This document shows, piece by piece, positions 30,201-40,459 of a DNA stretch of 64,000 bases; position 1 is the first letter of the stretch; every line of letters begins with the position of its first letter. A program made the position numbers and the translations under genes. Source of the stretch: Ceratopteris richardii (lineage: Eukaryota; Streptophyta; Polypodiopsida; Polypodiales; Pteridaceae); assembly GCA_020310875.1 (NCBI GenBank), contig CM035416.1, forward strand, positions 718,556 to 782,555, written 5' to 3'. Below the pieces are notes generated by a model, which did no database searches, had not been told where the DNA came from, and saw nothing but the letters and a program-made list of their open reading frames with translations.

Positions 30201-32811
30201 ACGCTCTAGTCCTTTTCTTTGTCACGCTCTCGGTTTCACTAGCCTCTGGGCCCTTTTCCTGGCTTGCCTCTTGGTTTTGCTGCAATGCCTGAGCTCTAGT
30301 GACTACCTGTACTGGTGCAGTGGAAGTGACACTTCCTGAGGAATCTACAACCAAACCAATCACATTGATAGGAGTGATTTTTGGCATGTTATTGGGGTTC
30401 TTTGGGCAATCTCGTAAAAGATGCTCTTTTCCACAATCTTGGCAAAAGCCCTGGATCGTCACGGACTGATTTTGTGTAGGTGGAGGTAAGGGACAATCAC
30501 GAATGAAGTGATCTCCCTGACATCGGTAGCATGGTCCTCTAGGAAAGGGTGGTCGTACCTGCCTAGGTTGAGGCCTAGGGTTGGGGTTTGCATACATGAC
30601 GTTCATGTAATCCGACTCCCAACTAGGTTCACTTGGTTCTTCACTATAGTAGGACTCACCATGTTCTGGAGACTGCATGTAGTAAGCCTGGGGACTATCG
30701 ACATGTGTAGAATCAAAGCTATGGTCACTCGGGTCACTTTCTGAGATCAATGGGGTTACTGGTACTATGGCCCTATTCAGGTTTTCTTCTGCAACAGCAT
30801 ACTTTACTGGAATCACGTTAGCGGGGTTTGGAGGCTGTTGAGCTAGCACCGGTTGGGGTCTCTGTTGGGCCTGATATGGTTGCTGATAGGTTTGTTGGGG
30901 TCTAGCATATTGTGGTGGTGGATTTTGGTTCTGGTATCTGCCTTGTTGGTAGGGCTGCGGATAGGGTTGCCTAACTGCCTGCTTGTTGTAGGGACAATCT
31001 TGTGCGGTGTGATTGGTGTATCTCCGTTCTATGGTGCAGTATTGGCTACTAGGATTTACTTGGGGCTGAGCCATAATAGGGCAGACATTCGCCATATGGT
31101 CACCACCGCATGTATAGCACCTTTTCACAGGAGCAAACCTTGGAATTTGTTTGCTAGAGACGCCTAGTTTCTGTGCCACTTTCTCTGCGAGTTCCTCAAT
31201 CGACGTGGATTGCGTAGAAGAGTGACTAGAAACACTATCCGAATCTTTGTAGATTTTGGAAAGCTCTAGCTCTTCCCCTAGGTTATCTTCAATGTCAATG
31301 CACATGCGTACACACTCTTCTATAGTCCTAGGGTCCTTCAGATACACATAGGATCTCAATTTCGTACTCAGCAATCCATCAAGGAATAAGGCTACTTGTT
31401 TAGCAGATGTGGGTAGCTCCGAAATAGGGCACCTTTCAAGATATTGTCTAAATCTTCTTCCGGCCAATCTGACAGTCTCTTGGGGGGTCTGTTTGAAGCT
31501 GTGAATCAATGAGGAGGTATTGTGTCTTATGCCGCTCTTAGAGAACTCTACAATGAATGCCTCTAGGAGTTGGTCTATGCTCCTGAACTGACGCTCATCT
31601 AATGGCTGAAACCATGTAAGTGCTGTGTTCCTAAGGGTTAGACCGAAGGCATTGTACTGCGTGAACAGATCTTCCACTTGTTCAGCTCTCAAGACTTGCT
31701 TGAACTCCGCCACATGATCATAGGGATCTCCTGTGCCGTCAAAGTAATTCTTCATGGACTTAACTAGCTGGGTGGGTCTCAAAGTTCTTGTGTGCTCTCT
31801 AGGCCTCGGTAGAGGGAATCCATCTACATTTCTTTGGTTCCTGTGGGCTCTATGCATCTCAGGTTCTACCCTATTCGTCTCCGTTCTCGTTCTTTCTCTG
31901 CCCACTGGGTTGGCAAAACTTACTTCTGGTCTGTCTCTACTTCTGTCTCTTTGCGTACCATGAGCTTGGGAAGTTCCCGCCCCAGGGTGACCATAGGATA
32001 CATTTGATCTTGGTTGGGGAAAAATAAATTCACCCTTCCAAGTGTAAGCATGCCTATCATTTTCTGTCACCACAAAGATCCGTTCCGAAGTGTGATCTAA
32101 GTAGGTCACTCTACCTGGGCTATCCGGATCCTTAAACTCATAGATCATGATATTCCCTATATCAGTTGGCTGATTGGATTTATACCTCCAAAAGGCTTCA
32201 TCAGTTTCTCGATTGAGGAGCAACTCTATGCTCTTGTTGTCTTGGGGGACCCACTCAGGCGTGATAATCCTAGTGAGAACTGATTTACCTCGAGGGGTTC
32301 TAGGTTCCGCACCCATGTTCCCTTGTTCCAGGTCACCTAAGTCCGCTTCTGAGATTACATTCCCAAAGTCATCTGTCCTATCCGGGTGACTAGTGACTAC
32401 ATATATAGTTCCCTCTTTGTCCAGGTATGCACCGTTTTCAAACTTGACAGCTGGGTGCTCTAGTCCAATGGATTGATCAGGATTTTTAATCTGGACCACG
32501 GATCTTCCTAGGCCGTCCTCATAGATGCTAGCACCTAATCCGTTGGTCCTAAGGTACTCCAACTGTGTTTTGTAAGGGCCTTCCACCCTGTACAAGTAAG
32601 GCACTCCTGAACTTCCCGTAGGTCTGTCCATGCCTTGAGACATCTCTGATTCACTGGTCTCAGAGCTAGGGTAGTACGAGTGGTGGCTCAACTGCTGGGC
32701 CCAAGACCTAGCAGTGTGGTTGACACTAGCCTCTGAAGATCTAAGGCTTTGTCTCTCCCTTACTAAATGTCGTCCTGATCTAAGGTTCATATGCCTATCT
32801 AAGTAGCCCAA
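27241..32811 (-). CDS. gag-pol: Element D gag-pol, 5' part: Gag, zinc knuckles, retropepsin 1, RT start
   Basis: Single open frame of 1856 codons; the conserved start is probably the Met at 32790 (MNLRSGRHL), seven codons in. Capsid region about 350-470; zinc knuckle CYTCGGDHMANVC near 565; degenerate knuckle; pol knuckles CYRCQGDHFIRDC near 760 and CQDCGKEHLLRDC near 787; basic helix and proline-rich linker; retropepsin 1 with ILDSGAGVAIATT (Asp near 1323) and ILGRPF; acidic linker; RT palm start (VSPIVVVPKKNGKLRVCINLK). Gag and pol share one frame without a stop, as in Athila-type elements. The frame ends at a net 22-bp loss just before the conserved MPFGLTNAPATF block. Confidence 0.93.
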   Translation of the reverse strand: MGYLDRHMNLRSGRHLVRERQSLRSSEASVNHTARSWAQQLSHHSYYPSSETSESEMSQGMDRPTGSSGVPYLYRVEGPYKTQLEYLRTNGLGASIYEDGLGRSVVQIKNPDQSIGLEHPAVKFENGAYLDKEGTIYVVTSHPDRTDDFGNVISEADLGDLEQGNMGAEPRTPRGKSVLTRIITPEWVPQDNKSIELLLNRETDEAFWRYKSNQPTDIGNIMIYEFKDPDSPGRVTYLDHTSERIFVVTENDRHAYTWKGEFIFPQPRSNVSYGHPGAGTSQAHGTQRDRSRDRPEVSFANPVGRERTRTETNRVEPEMHRAHRNQRNVDGFPLPRPREHTRTLRPTQLVKSMKNYFDGTGDPYDHVAEFKQVLRAEQVEDLFTQYNAFGLTLRNTALTWFQPLDERQFRSIDQLLEAFIVEFSKSGIRHNTSSLIHSFKQTPQETVRLAGRRFRQYLERCPISELPTSAKQVALFLDGLLSTKLRSYVYLKDPRTIEECVRMCIDIEDNLGEELELSKIYKDSDSVSSHSSTQSTSIEELAEKVAQKLGVSSKQIPRFAPVKRCYTCGGDHMANVCPIMAQPQVNPSSQYCTIERRYTNHTAQDCPYNKQAVRQPYPQPYQQGRYQNQNPPPQYARPQQTYQQPYQAQQRPQPVLAQQPPNPANVIPVKYAVAEENLNRAIVPVTPLISESDPSDHSFDSTHVDSPQAYYMQSPEHGESYYSEEPSEPSWESDYMNVMYANPNPRPQPRQVRPPFPRGPCYRCQGDHFIRDCPLPPPTQNQSVTIQGFCQDCGKEHLLRDCPKNPNNMPKITPINVIGLVVDSSGSVTSTAPVQVVTRAQALQQNQEASQEKGPEASETESVTKKRTRAWKDSRERMKRQWAKKMSELEESIRETKARITELTTQTPSHITPPPPLPSPSDPPLSPPPHQIPPPPRVGSVLADPTPEDLNMMLKAYQARIQEGPNVTDHEKCYPRAELELERTKICAKMVELAQTMFEASRLFNISSSAKTQLHFDGLLERIEKLIAQSEKEPAPQRKDRARERISQPLQEAHVPPQEAYLPPQKSQEPLAKACVPPQVAYIPSQGAYARVRKSNRISNPPQEACAPAIYENEERANDRISPPSQVAYVPNSTEPDTSSSMNRFAPDFLREIQEDKWDNESEVAPPFELVDDAHDQFPQDIPSIYGEHESAQSHERLDFESNSIQELPHFTGPWEAKSTCMRAPTVMVRNDDSVIPRNTEVVTNTKVQRDSTLEELPKDRPEARNYVASQVTEAAKPRSKVGSHRTVPEIPLDKIGDMCEGEEGNTYLPITYQDYTTKAILDSGAGVAIATTSLWKRWGKPALRPMRMKLQMADGHIERPLGLLEGITLTTCGVEFEHSFAICDFSKNHAYEMILGRPFMRQLQVVQDWGTNSLYLQHLGVTTKVNLKDYSHRDVPPIQWNPIHRAKDDSESVHSIGSGSSWMHEDTHLWMCKVAVEEEKREKAREIGANETHRPIQDPAYAPVVFPDEEFEPHGWAEILATMDVAINEEQWTPHCDEDGYDISVFSIEPIMGEAVLEECEPSPDAFEDASDSDLESIIMDPPFASDEEYFHEVEFQPQRHGEVTNDVRLATHMTPKEEGKKRKKKEVSPEEEESLFEVPENFKKYEIDDRRVMIRMPKREAQSGEAYDNKETTKKIVVAIEEGEERCTYIGHDLTEEEEHELIALLREYRDVFAWSYKDLKGVDPDICSHTIPMTAEAKPSKQKPYTYNDNYAAKIKEEIDRLVEAGFIYEIEHTEWVSPIVVVPKKNGKLRVCINLKKVNAATIRDNYPLPITEHLLERVAGKEVYSFLDGFSGYNQVAIAPEDQHKTALLLE

Positions 32812-33221
32812 TTCTCTGCCCAGAGTACAACCTCGTTGTCGATCAATTGGTATCAGTCACTTGATTCTTTTTAGTTATTTATCGTGTTTAAGGTCTTGTC
32901 TGATATTACGTCGTCGGAATACTTGAGTGTTCTTCGTACTTTCAGGTTGATCGTTCCACGTTAGGTTCTTTCCCTTATGTTATTGACAGTACAGAGATTA
33001 AGTTTTTAGCTTGAACTTGAGTTTTTAGGTAGTCTTCAACTTGATACTGCCTATCGTCGCACTGACTTACTCCTACCCCTTGTCGTCTTAGCTTAGACTA
33101 TGAATTGACAAAGGGAGTTGAGAATTTCCAACCTTTTGTTTCCTGCTTGGTTGCCCTTTAGTGCTCAGGAAATGTGTTCCCAAGCTCGCACTTACACCTG
33201 CTTAGAACGCCTCTCGATGCT

Positions 33222-33242
33222 CTGTAAGAGTTTCAAAGTTAG
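33222..33242 (-). promoter_or_regulatory. Candidate leader splice acceptor, element D
   Basis: Minus strand CTAACTTTGAAACTCTTACAG; element C has CTAACTTTGGGACTTTTACAG at the corresponding place. This alignment in otherwise diverged leader is the main support. Confidence 0.5.
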
Positions 33243-33447
33243 CTTTGAAATTCACATTCCAAAGACAGAACCAATTATTTTCATTCATATAGCACAAACA
33301 CAAACTTGCTTAGTGATTTTCAAGAAAACAATCCTAAGGACCCCTGATTTTGATCCCCCTGGGTATGGTCAGCTTCAACATACCCAATCTGAAAATCAAT
33401 GCATTATCTTTATAAAAAACAGTTGAAGGCGTGTAGTATAAGCCACA

Positions 33448-33499
33448 AGCTTTCCAACAAGCCCTAGAGCTCAAAAAATGGATTTCGTATGAAAAAGTT
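33448..33499 (-). promoter_or_regulatory. 52-nt leader motif, element D copy
   Basis: Minus strand AACTT, 12 nt, TCCATTT, 15 nt, TTGTTGGAAAGCT. Its 3' block is identical to the copia LTR version. Confidence 0.78.
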
Positions 33500-33674
33500 G
33501 TGACCGTTCAGGGTTCTAGGGTTACGACAGGGTTCAAATAGGATCACTGTGCAACAGGTTTTTCCCAAGTTGTTTTCCTAAGGCTTCCTCATGTGCTCAA
33601 GAGTATAATATTTGTGCCCAAAATTAGCCCAACTCTTCAATTAACAATCCTTAAAAAATTTGGCTAAAATTGGC

Positions 33675-34215
33675 TGTCAATCGCGATGGACAGGGCTGTC
33701 AATCGCGATGGACACTCAGTCAATCGCGATGGACAGAGAGTTCAGTCAATCGCGATGGACACCCAATTCAATCAATCGCGATGGACAGAGAGCACAGTCA
33801 ATCACGATGGACACCCAATTCAATCAATCGCGATGGACAGAGAGCACAGTCAATCGCGACGGACAGGCAGTCGGTCGCGATGGACAGAGAACTCAGTCAA
33901 TCGCGATGGACAGGGGGTTCAGTCAATCGCGATGGACAGGGGGTTCAGTCAATCGCGATGGACAGGTAGTCGGTCGCGATGGACAGGGGGTTCAGTCAAT
34001 CGCGATGGATAGGCAGTCAATCGCGATGGACTGGCAGTCAATCGCGATGGACAGAGCTGTCAATCGCGATGGACAGGGCTGTCTATCGCGATGGACTGAA
34101 ATTTTGCAAGATTTTCAAAAATTTTGGTGGAAAGGTGGTGTGCAGGGTCTTAGTCCACTGTGGTGCACTCAGATTTACCAACAAGTGAAAATTTCTGTCA
34201 ATCGCGATGGACAGA
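33675..34215 (-). repeat. Palindrome array, unit GTCAATCGCGATGGACA
   Basis: About 19 units of GTCAATCGCGATGGAC and variants (GGTCGCGATGG, TCAATCACGATGG), in blocks with alternating spacers such as GAGAGCACA and CCCAATTCAA. The core ATCGCGAT is palindromic, while the arms GTCA/GGAC are one base short of full symmetry. Confidence 0.93.
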
Positions 34216-34533
34216 AGGCTGCGACTGCGAGACAGTTTCGTCGAGTTCCGTACCTGCGCAGGAAGCTGGGGATGATGATGTGACCTGTACCTGCAAGATA
34301 GCTCAAGAAACATGCAAAAACAGCACATGCAATTTCGGTCTCTCGCTCTCTCTCACAAGTGAAATGAAGGAAATGAGGTGGAGATGGGGATATAGTCAAA
34401 AAACTGAAATTTTCGCGATGATGGAGATGGAGGTGGGAAATGGTGATGATGATGATGAAAATGAAGATGGTAAAGAAAGTAAAAGAAAATCGATGAGAGT
34501 GAAGAAAATACCTACAACTCCAACGCGTCAACT

Positions 34534-34548
34534 CTACGTCTTACCATC
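34534..34548 (-). promoter_or_regulatory. Candidate splice donor after PBS, element D
   Basis: Minus strand GATG^GTAAGACG, GT at 34544-34543, about 24 nt downstream of the PBS; conserved in A, C and F. Confidence 0.62.
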
Positions 34549-34567
34549 ACACGCTCGTCCTCAAAGC

Positions 34568-34589
34568 TCGATCCCCGGCAACGGCGCCA
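34568..34589 (-). other. Primer-binding site for tRNA-Asp, element D
   Basis: Twenty-two bases match the tRNA-Asp 3' end (plus strand TCGATCCCCGGC...GCGCCA), 8 nt from the LTR. Confidence 0.95.
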
Positions 34590-34597
34590 AAATTTGG

Positions 34598-35231
34598 TGT
34601 AGCTCAGTGATGAGTAGCACCTCCTTTAATGTCAATCTGGGAAGACGTGAGGATGGTATGAAGACCTCGAGCAAGTGGCGGCACAAGTGCGTGAGTGAGA
34701 AGCACACAAGCATGCACACACATACACACACACGCGCACACACGGTAAGACAAAGAGGGAGAATCAATGGAGTTCTTTAGATTACTTTCAAAAGCTCTTA
34801 CAAGTTTGTTTCAATTACAATCTAACCTCAAAAATGAGCTCTCTAGCTCTTTTTATAGTTTTTGACTAGGTTTTGGCCCTGTCCAGACCTAGTGTCCGGC
34901 CTAGTTAAAAATTAAGTTCCAGGGCCAATTTGAGGGCTCAAACAGAGTCTAAAAATTACGAAAATTGATATGTAGGTACTTCTAAGGCTCCTCAAGCTCA
35001 AGGACTCCTTGGCTTGCACAAAATGGAGCTACAAAAAATATGAAATGGTATTTACAATGATTGTTAGTGATAAGAATCACTGTTAAAAGATGTAGATTTG
35101 GGAAAAATTGAAGGGCCTATCTGCCAGATTTGCGTCCACTGCTTTGTCTACTTACTCCTTCGCTTTGTTCTGACTCTCTTCGCTGGCTTCTTTGTCTAGT
35201 CAGTCCTTGGGTGCCCATACTGCTCTCAACA
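34598..35231 (-). repeat. Element D 5' LTR (634 bp)
   Basis: Starts TGTTGAG at 35231 and ends GAGCTACA at 34598 on the minus strand. TATA box TATAAAAA at 34850-34857. Confidence 0.95.
34850..34857 (-). promoter_or_regulatory. LTR TATA box (element D 5' LTR)
   Basis: Minus TATAAAAA inside CTATAAAAAGAGCT, about 380 bp into the LTR; it would drive the full-length RNA. Confidence 0.7.
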
Positions 35232-35236
35232 CCATG
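35232..35236. repeat. Target-site duplication of element D, right copy
   Basis: CCATG, matching 18227-18231. Confidence 0.95.
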
Positions 35237-37652
35237 GGAGGCAAAGTCCACATGTATGAGAGCACCTACAGTCATGGTAAGAAACGAAGACTCAGTCATA
35301 CCTAGGAACACAGAGGTAGTGAAAAACACTAATGTGCAGCGTAACCTCACTTTAGAAGAGCTACTCAAAGTAAGGCCAGAGCTATGGAAGCATGTAGCCA
35401 AACAAGTACCAGAGATAGCAAAACCTCGTTCCCAGGTAGGGTCCCATAGAACAGTGCCAGAGATATCTTTGGACAAGATAGGAGACATGAGTGAAGGAGA
35501 AGAAGGAAACACCTATCTTCCCATCACCCATCAAGGATACACAACCAAGGAAATTCTGGACTCTGGTGCAGGAGTTGCAATTGCTACCACTTCCCTATGG
35601 AAGCATTGGGGCAAGCCAGCACTCAAGCCCACGAGGATGAAATTGCAAATGGCTGATGGTCACATAGAGAGGCCTTTAGGACTACTTGAAGGAATAACTC
35701 TCACCACTTGTGGTGTAGAGCTTGAGCATACATTTGCTATCTGCGACTTTAGCAAGAACCATGCCTATGAGATGATATTGGTAAGACCATTTATGCGACA
35801 GTTGCAAGTAGTACAGGATTGGGGAACCAATTCCTTGTACTTGCAACACTTAGGTGTTACGACCAAAGTGAATCTCAAAGATTACTCTCATAGAGATGTC
35901 CCTCCTATTCAATGGAATCCCATTCATAGAGCCAAAGATGGTACGGAGTCTGTGCATTCCATAGGATCAGGATCCTCATGGATGCATGAAGACACTCACT
36001 TATGAATGTGTAAAGTGGCAGTGGAAGAAGAGAAGAGAGAAAAGGCCAGAGAGATAGGTGCAAAAGAAACCCATAGATCCATTCAAGACCCAACCTATGC
36101 ACCTGTAGTATTTCCTGATGAAGAATTTGAACCCCACGTCTGGGCAGAGATCCTAGCAACCATGGATGTAGCCATCAATGAAGAACAATGGACACCACAC
36201 TGTGATGAGGATGGCTATGACATATCAGTTTTCTCCATAGAGCCAATCATGGGAGATGCAGTTTTAGAAGAGTGCGAACCTAGCCCTGATGCATTTGAGG
36301 ATGCAAGTGACTCCGATCTAGACTCAATCATTATGGACCCACCTTTTGCATCAGATGAAGAATACTTCTATGAAGTAGAATTCCAACCCCAGAGACACGA
36401 AGAGATAACAAACGGTGTACGATTAACCACACAAGTGACTGCTAATAATGATAGCAAGAAACTGAAGAAGAAAGAAGTCCCCCCGGAGGAAGAAGAATCT
36501 TTGTTTGAGGTCCCAAAAAACTTTAAAAAGTATGAGATAGACGATAGGAGAGTCATGATAAGAATGCCTAAACGAGACTTTTGACCAAATTTGAGTGGAC
36601 TGATGAATGTGAGAATTCCTTCAATGAGCTTAAATGGCGATTATGTTCAGCACCAACCTTGACCACACCAGATTGGAATAAGCCTTTTCATGTTCATGTA
36701 GATGCATCCAATTATGCTATTGGGTGTGTACTCGCACAACCTACGGGCAAAGGTAATATGGATCTTCCAATTGCCTATGCTAGTAGATAGTTAAATGCAG
36801 CTGAACGAAACTATACTACCACCGAATGAGAAGGATTAGGCATGGTGTATGCGGTTAAGAAGTTTAGACACTATTTGCTTGCAAATAAGTTTAAATTTTT
36901 TACTGACCATCAAGCATTGTTATATCTCGTGAACAAGCCATGCAATACAGGTAGATTGGTAAGATGGTTCCTCTTACTAATGGAATATGAATTTGAGGTT
37001 GTGGTGAGGAAAGGCAAGACTCACTTGAGAGCAGACCACCTCTCTAGGCTCACATCTGGAGAAGCCCCACAGGGAGTATCAGATGACCTCCCTGATGCTT
37101 ACTTGTTTAACTTAGAAGTTGTGCCTTAGTGGGCTAAGCGATTAGTGCCAGTATTGACATACGGGCCTAATCACCCAGTCATAAACACTAAAGATAGGGA
37201 AATAATAAAAGCCCAAAAATACCAGATCATGGTAGGAAGTATGTACAAGCACACAGATCAGGGGATCCTAGCTTGTTGTGTGGAAGAGGATGAGTATGCT
37301 AAATGGTTGCAATTGGCACATGTAGGTGCATTAGAGCAACACTACTCAAAGCAACAAACCCTACAGACTCTAAGGAGACTCAGAGTACATTGGCCGACTA
37401 TGGAGGCTGATGTCCACAAGTTGTGCAAGGAATGCCCAATCTGTTGCACTAAACCACCTGTGGAGCATGCCACTCTTTATCAAGTGTCCATAGTGCTAGA
37501 TTGGAGTGAACCATTAGTAGATTTCCTGAGGACGAGAACATTCCCTCAAGGTATGACACTGGCCAGACAAAGAAGTCTAGAACAAGAAGCCCTAGATTAA
37601 TCACTCATTAGTGATAATCTATACAAGCATGGTAAAGATGGTTACCTGAGAT
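35237..37652 (+). pseudogene. Element C pol remainder: retropepsin 1, RNase H, first HHCC
   Basis: Resumes the element C frame after D. The protease carries ILDSGAGVAIATT near 35550-35590 with its Asp intact; the acidic linker follows, with TGA at 36003. Near 36575 the sequence jumps from the end of that linker (RMPKR) to the end of the RT (TKFEWTDECENSF), so nearly all RT including YVDD is absent and the frame changes. RNase H follows (VDAS 36700, TDHQAL 36905, ADHLSR 37040) with TAG at 36788 and 37127, then HHCC-1 at about 37220-37455, here with complete H-x6-H-x30-C-x2-C spacing. At about 37653 it is joined directly to the middle of the 3' ORF. It cannot make RT or integrase. Confidence 0.9.
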
Positions 37653-40459
37653 CCCTAGCAGCAGGAAAAGCCCTCATGAACCAAATCCTTGAAGAGGAAG
37701 GTGTGGACAAGCAATACCGAGCAACCCTTTATATGATTTTTGATGTGTTGGGGGTACCTGAGATGGTGCATACAACTTTTGCACACTCTAGAAGATCGGA
37801 GCGACGATATGGCAAACGCCCCCCTCGATCAGGAAAACAAATGAATATATTAGTATCAGAACCATAGGGCACCACATCCACAACCACGGGCACAGCTCAT
37901 ATCATTCAGGAAACTGAGGAAGCCCATACATCCAGTGCACCCCCATCACCCCCTTTACCACCCCCACCTCCAACTCCACCAACTTTACCCCCCACTACCA
38001 GTGTAGCCACTACTGTCACCGCCTCAGAGTCCACTGCCCATACCGAAGCACAGACTGTCAGTCAACCCACACAACCCACACACTCTATCACCACCTCACT
38101 TGTATACACTACCACTGACACTGTAATTCTAACTGCAGCCACGGAAAACCCCATTCCCCCGATCACACTTCCTGGCGGTTCATATTCACAACTACACACA
38201 CCACTTTACACTTTCACCACCATCACCGCACCCACAATTCCCATGTTCACAATCACTCCCACGACTGCATCCACTTTTGACCTCATGGACATATCACCCA
38301 CCTCCGCACCTCTCCCTCCTCCCATACATCCACAATCTCCCATTCCCCCACCACCCACTTCACCCTTTTCAAGCACAGCATACACGCTCCCATTCCCTTT
38401 TCCCTTCCCTTCTACATTCAACACCCTTCCCGCATCCACCCCTACTAATAATGTATTTAATAATATGTACCAGTGTATGTCTCAACTACAACAGCACTAC
38501 CAGCATCTTGATAACCAGCATACGAGCCTCTTCCGAAGCCATGAAGCGCTACAAGCATGATTTATTGATTTAGAAAGGGAAAAGCGGCTACTACAACAAT
38601 AGTATGTCACTTTACATGAACAACATGAGCAGTTAGTGGCCAATCCACCCCAGTAAGATGCGGAAGAAAAACAACAACTTGATGAGTTGCTACACTCCCA
38701 GATAACAGAGAACCTCAAGCTTTGATGCAACCTGGCCCTATTACGGAAACACATGTCTGCAGCACTCGAGGAAAATAAACGACTACAGAGACAGAACAAA
38801 GAAAACTTGGAAGCAACAATGGAGGGTTCACCACAGGAAATCGACCCAGAGAAATTCAAGGCTATCCCATCTGGAAATATGCAAATCGTCTTGGAAACCC
38901 ATGCCAACCTCTTGGAAGCCCACGCAGCATTAGAAAGAGAAAGAGATGACTTATTAAAGAAACTAGCAACCCAGTAGGAGTCACCAAGCAAAGTCACAAC
39001 TGAAGCCGACACATCTGAAGAAGTCGCAAAACTCAGAGCAGAATTAGAAGAACTACGAAATAGAGTTCTACAATACGAGCGTCAACCCTCTCCCCTGGTG
39101 GAACCAGAACCTAAAGACTTAGTGCCAATTCAAGTGGAGGAGATCTTTGAAGATCCATACGTTCCCAGGCCAACACCCGGAGGTAAGCAAACAGAAGAAG
39201 GAATGGACACGATTGAGATCGAAGCGCCTGAATGGATGCAAAGGTTGGAAAAGGTTGCTACAACCCATGATGAGAGAGTTGCAGTTCAGATAGCGTCTAT
39301 GTCACGACTAGAAGAAGTCGTCATAAAATCAGATTACTTTAGAAACCTCTCCCATCATAGGTGGATTGGCACGTCTGACGATCTATATGTTCCATTCTGT
39401 GTATTAATGGCAGATTACAATGCTGAAATCAAGCAACGCATAACAAAAGAACCAACCTCGGCGACACAGTTTGCACCGGATGATATCCCTGCAAGTTCCA
39501 AGCAAGGGAATATACATCAACCTACTTGGAGGATCTGCCTGCTTGAAACCTACCCTGAGATGAATCGCACGTGGAATAACATGCCTCTATATATCAAGTA
39601 TAATCCCTGCTACTGCCCTGTCTTTTGAAGAAGATCTTGGCCGGAGTACACAAAAACAGTTTTGACGGTTAAAGGATGTGAAAAGTGGTTAAATTATGTG
39701 TACCTAGCACCTCCTAATGGCCAACCCATAGTCAACTACATGATTTCAACCATCCGACATTGGGCAATCCCAGATGTGATGGCACAGATGTGCCTAAAAA
39801 TTTTTGAGCTCATGCTGATTACATTCAGGACATTTAAGAACATCAAAGAACCTCATCTTTTGGCTATTGGATTTAATGAAGGGAATCAGGACCTTGTCTA
39901 CGATATGAGCACCACACCATCCATTAACGTCGTATACGCGTGGCATGCTCGGATAAAGTATCTACCTGCCTGCTTCAAACAGACATTTGAAGAAATGTTC
40001 ATCACCGGGTTCTGGGAATATCATTCCAAGATATTCATTCCCAGACCATCTCATCTATTACAGTTATTTGCCATGGAACAAGCTCTCCATTCAGAAAAGC
40101 TACGTATATCACATCCAGAGGTTCCCGAGCCTGTAGATTGGGATGCCCTACTCACTGACTTGGCCAAAGGGTTGAGAATTGCAGAACATCATTTAGCCTC
40201 AGACGTTGTGGAGTACTACATCCAACGACCCACTCAACAAGGGTCTGTCAGAGACGACAGACGCGAGAGAGGGGGGGGTGTTAGCAGTAGTCAAGGAACT
40301 GAAGGACTAACAAGACAGGGAAGCTTACGAAGGGAGTCAGAGCGAAGAGAAGGTAAAGCAGACAGAGTAGTCAAAGAAGATCGGGCAAGTAGGCCATTAT
40401 TTTTTCAAGAAGCTAAAGCATATCAAAGAGGTGGACACATAAGGAGAAGGAGCAAGTAG
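37653..40459 (+). pseudogene. Element C 3' ORF, C-terminal two thirds
   Basis: Begins after the deletion with wording equivalent to about residue 490 of the D protein (LMNQILEEEGVDKQY) and continues through the Pro/Thr-rich hinge (37880-38420), the coiled coil (about 38450-39080) and the C-terminal domain (about 39200-40060: MPLYIKYNPCY, HARIKYLPACFKQTFEEMF), then LTDLAKGLR, EYYIQ, GSVRDDRRERGGG. Several in-frame stops occur (for example 37865, 38599, 38653, 39626). The frame passes through the PPT and ends inside the LTR. The N-terminal domain is missing. Confidence 0.85.
40265..40278 (+). other. Element C polypurine tract
   Basis: GAGAGAGGGGGGGG directly before the LTR start TGTTAGCAG. Confidence 0.9.

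Larger units (their letters stand above)
32791..34567 (-). other. Element D 5' leader
   Basis: About 1.8 kb. In RNA sense: donor-like GATG^GTAAGACG (GT at 34544-34543), a GAT microsatellite near 34440-34470, the palindrome array (34215-33675), the 52-nt motif (33499-33448), a branch point CTAAC (33242-33238) and acceptor CTCTTACAG (AG at 33223-33222), then about 430 bp to gag. Plus-strand open frames over the array (for example 33660-34283) are open in three frames at once and are not genes. Confidence 0.8.
18232..35231 (-). mobile_element. Ty3/gypsy element D, complete 17.0-kb copy
   Basis: Minus-strand element of exactly 17,000 bp with two 634-bp LTRs, PBS, leader, fused gag-pol, second polyprotein part, separate 3' ORF and PPT, flanked by the duplication CCATG inside element C. 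I count eight differences between its LTRs (about 98.7 percent identity). It is the reference for the family here: the only copy with both LTR ends, all domains and few breaks. Visible lesions are a net 22-bp loss in the RT near 27243-27262 and a frameshift near the end of the 3' ORF. Large internal regions and a 3' ORF are typical of Ogre/Tat/Athila-type elements, but the duplicated HHCC and protease domains are not features I know there. Confidence 0.95.

Noticed and set aside
30019-30339. Antisense open frames (for example 30019-30339, 20183-20380, 21757-21975) as genes
   Set aside because: They lie opposite well-conserved polyprotein or 3' ORF coding and show no conserved protein features; they are shadows of the coding strand.
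33660-34283. A 207-codon plus-strand frame across the D leader array, with repeated NRDGQ/SRWT peptides
   Set aside because: All three plus frames are open over the same repeats because the unit lacks stops; the element is transcribed from the other strand and no other copy preserves such a frame.
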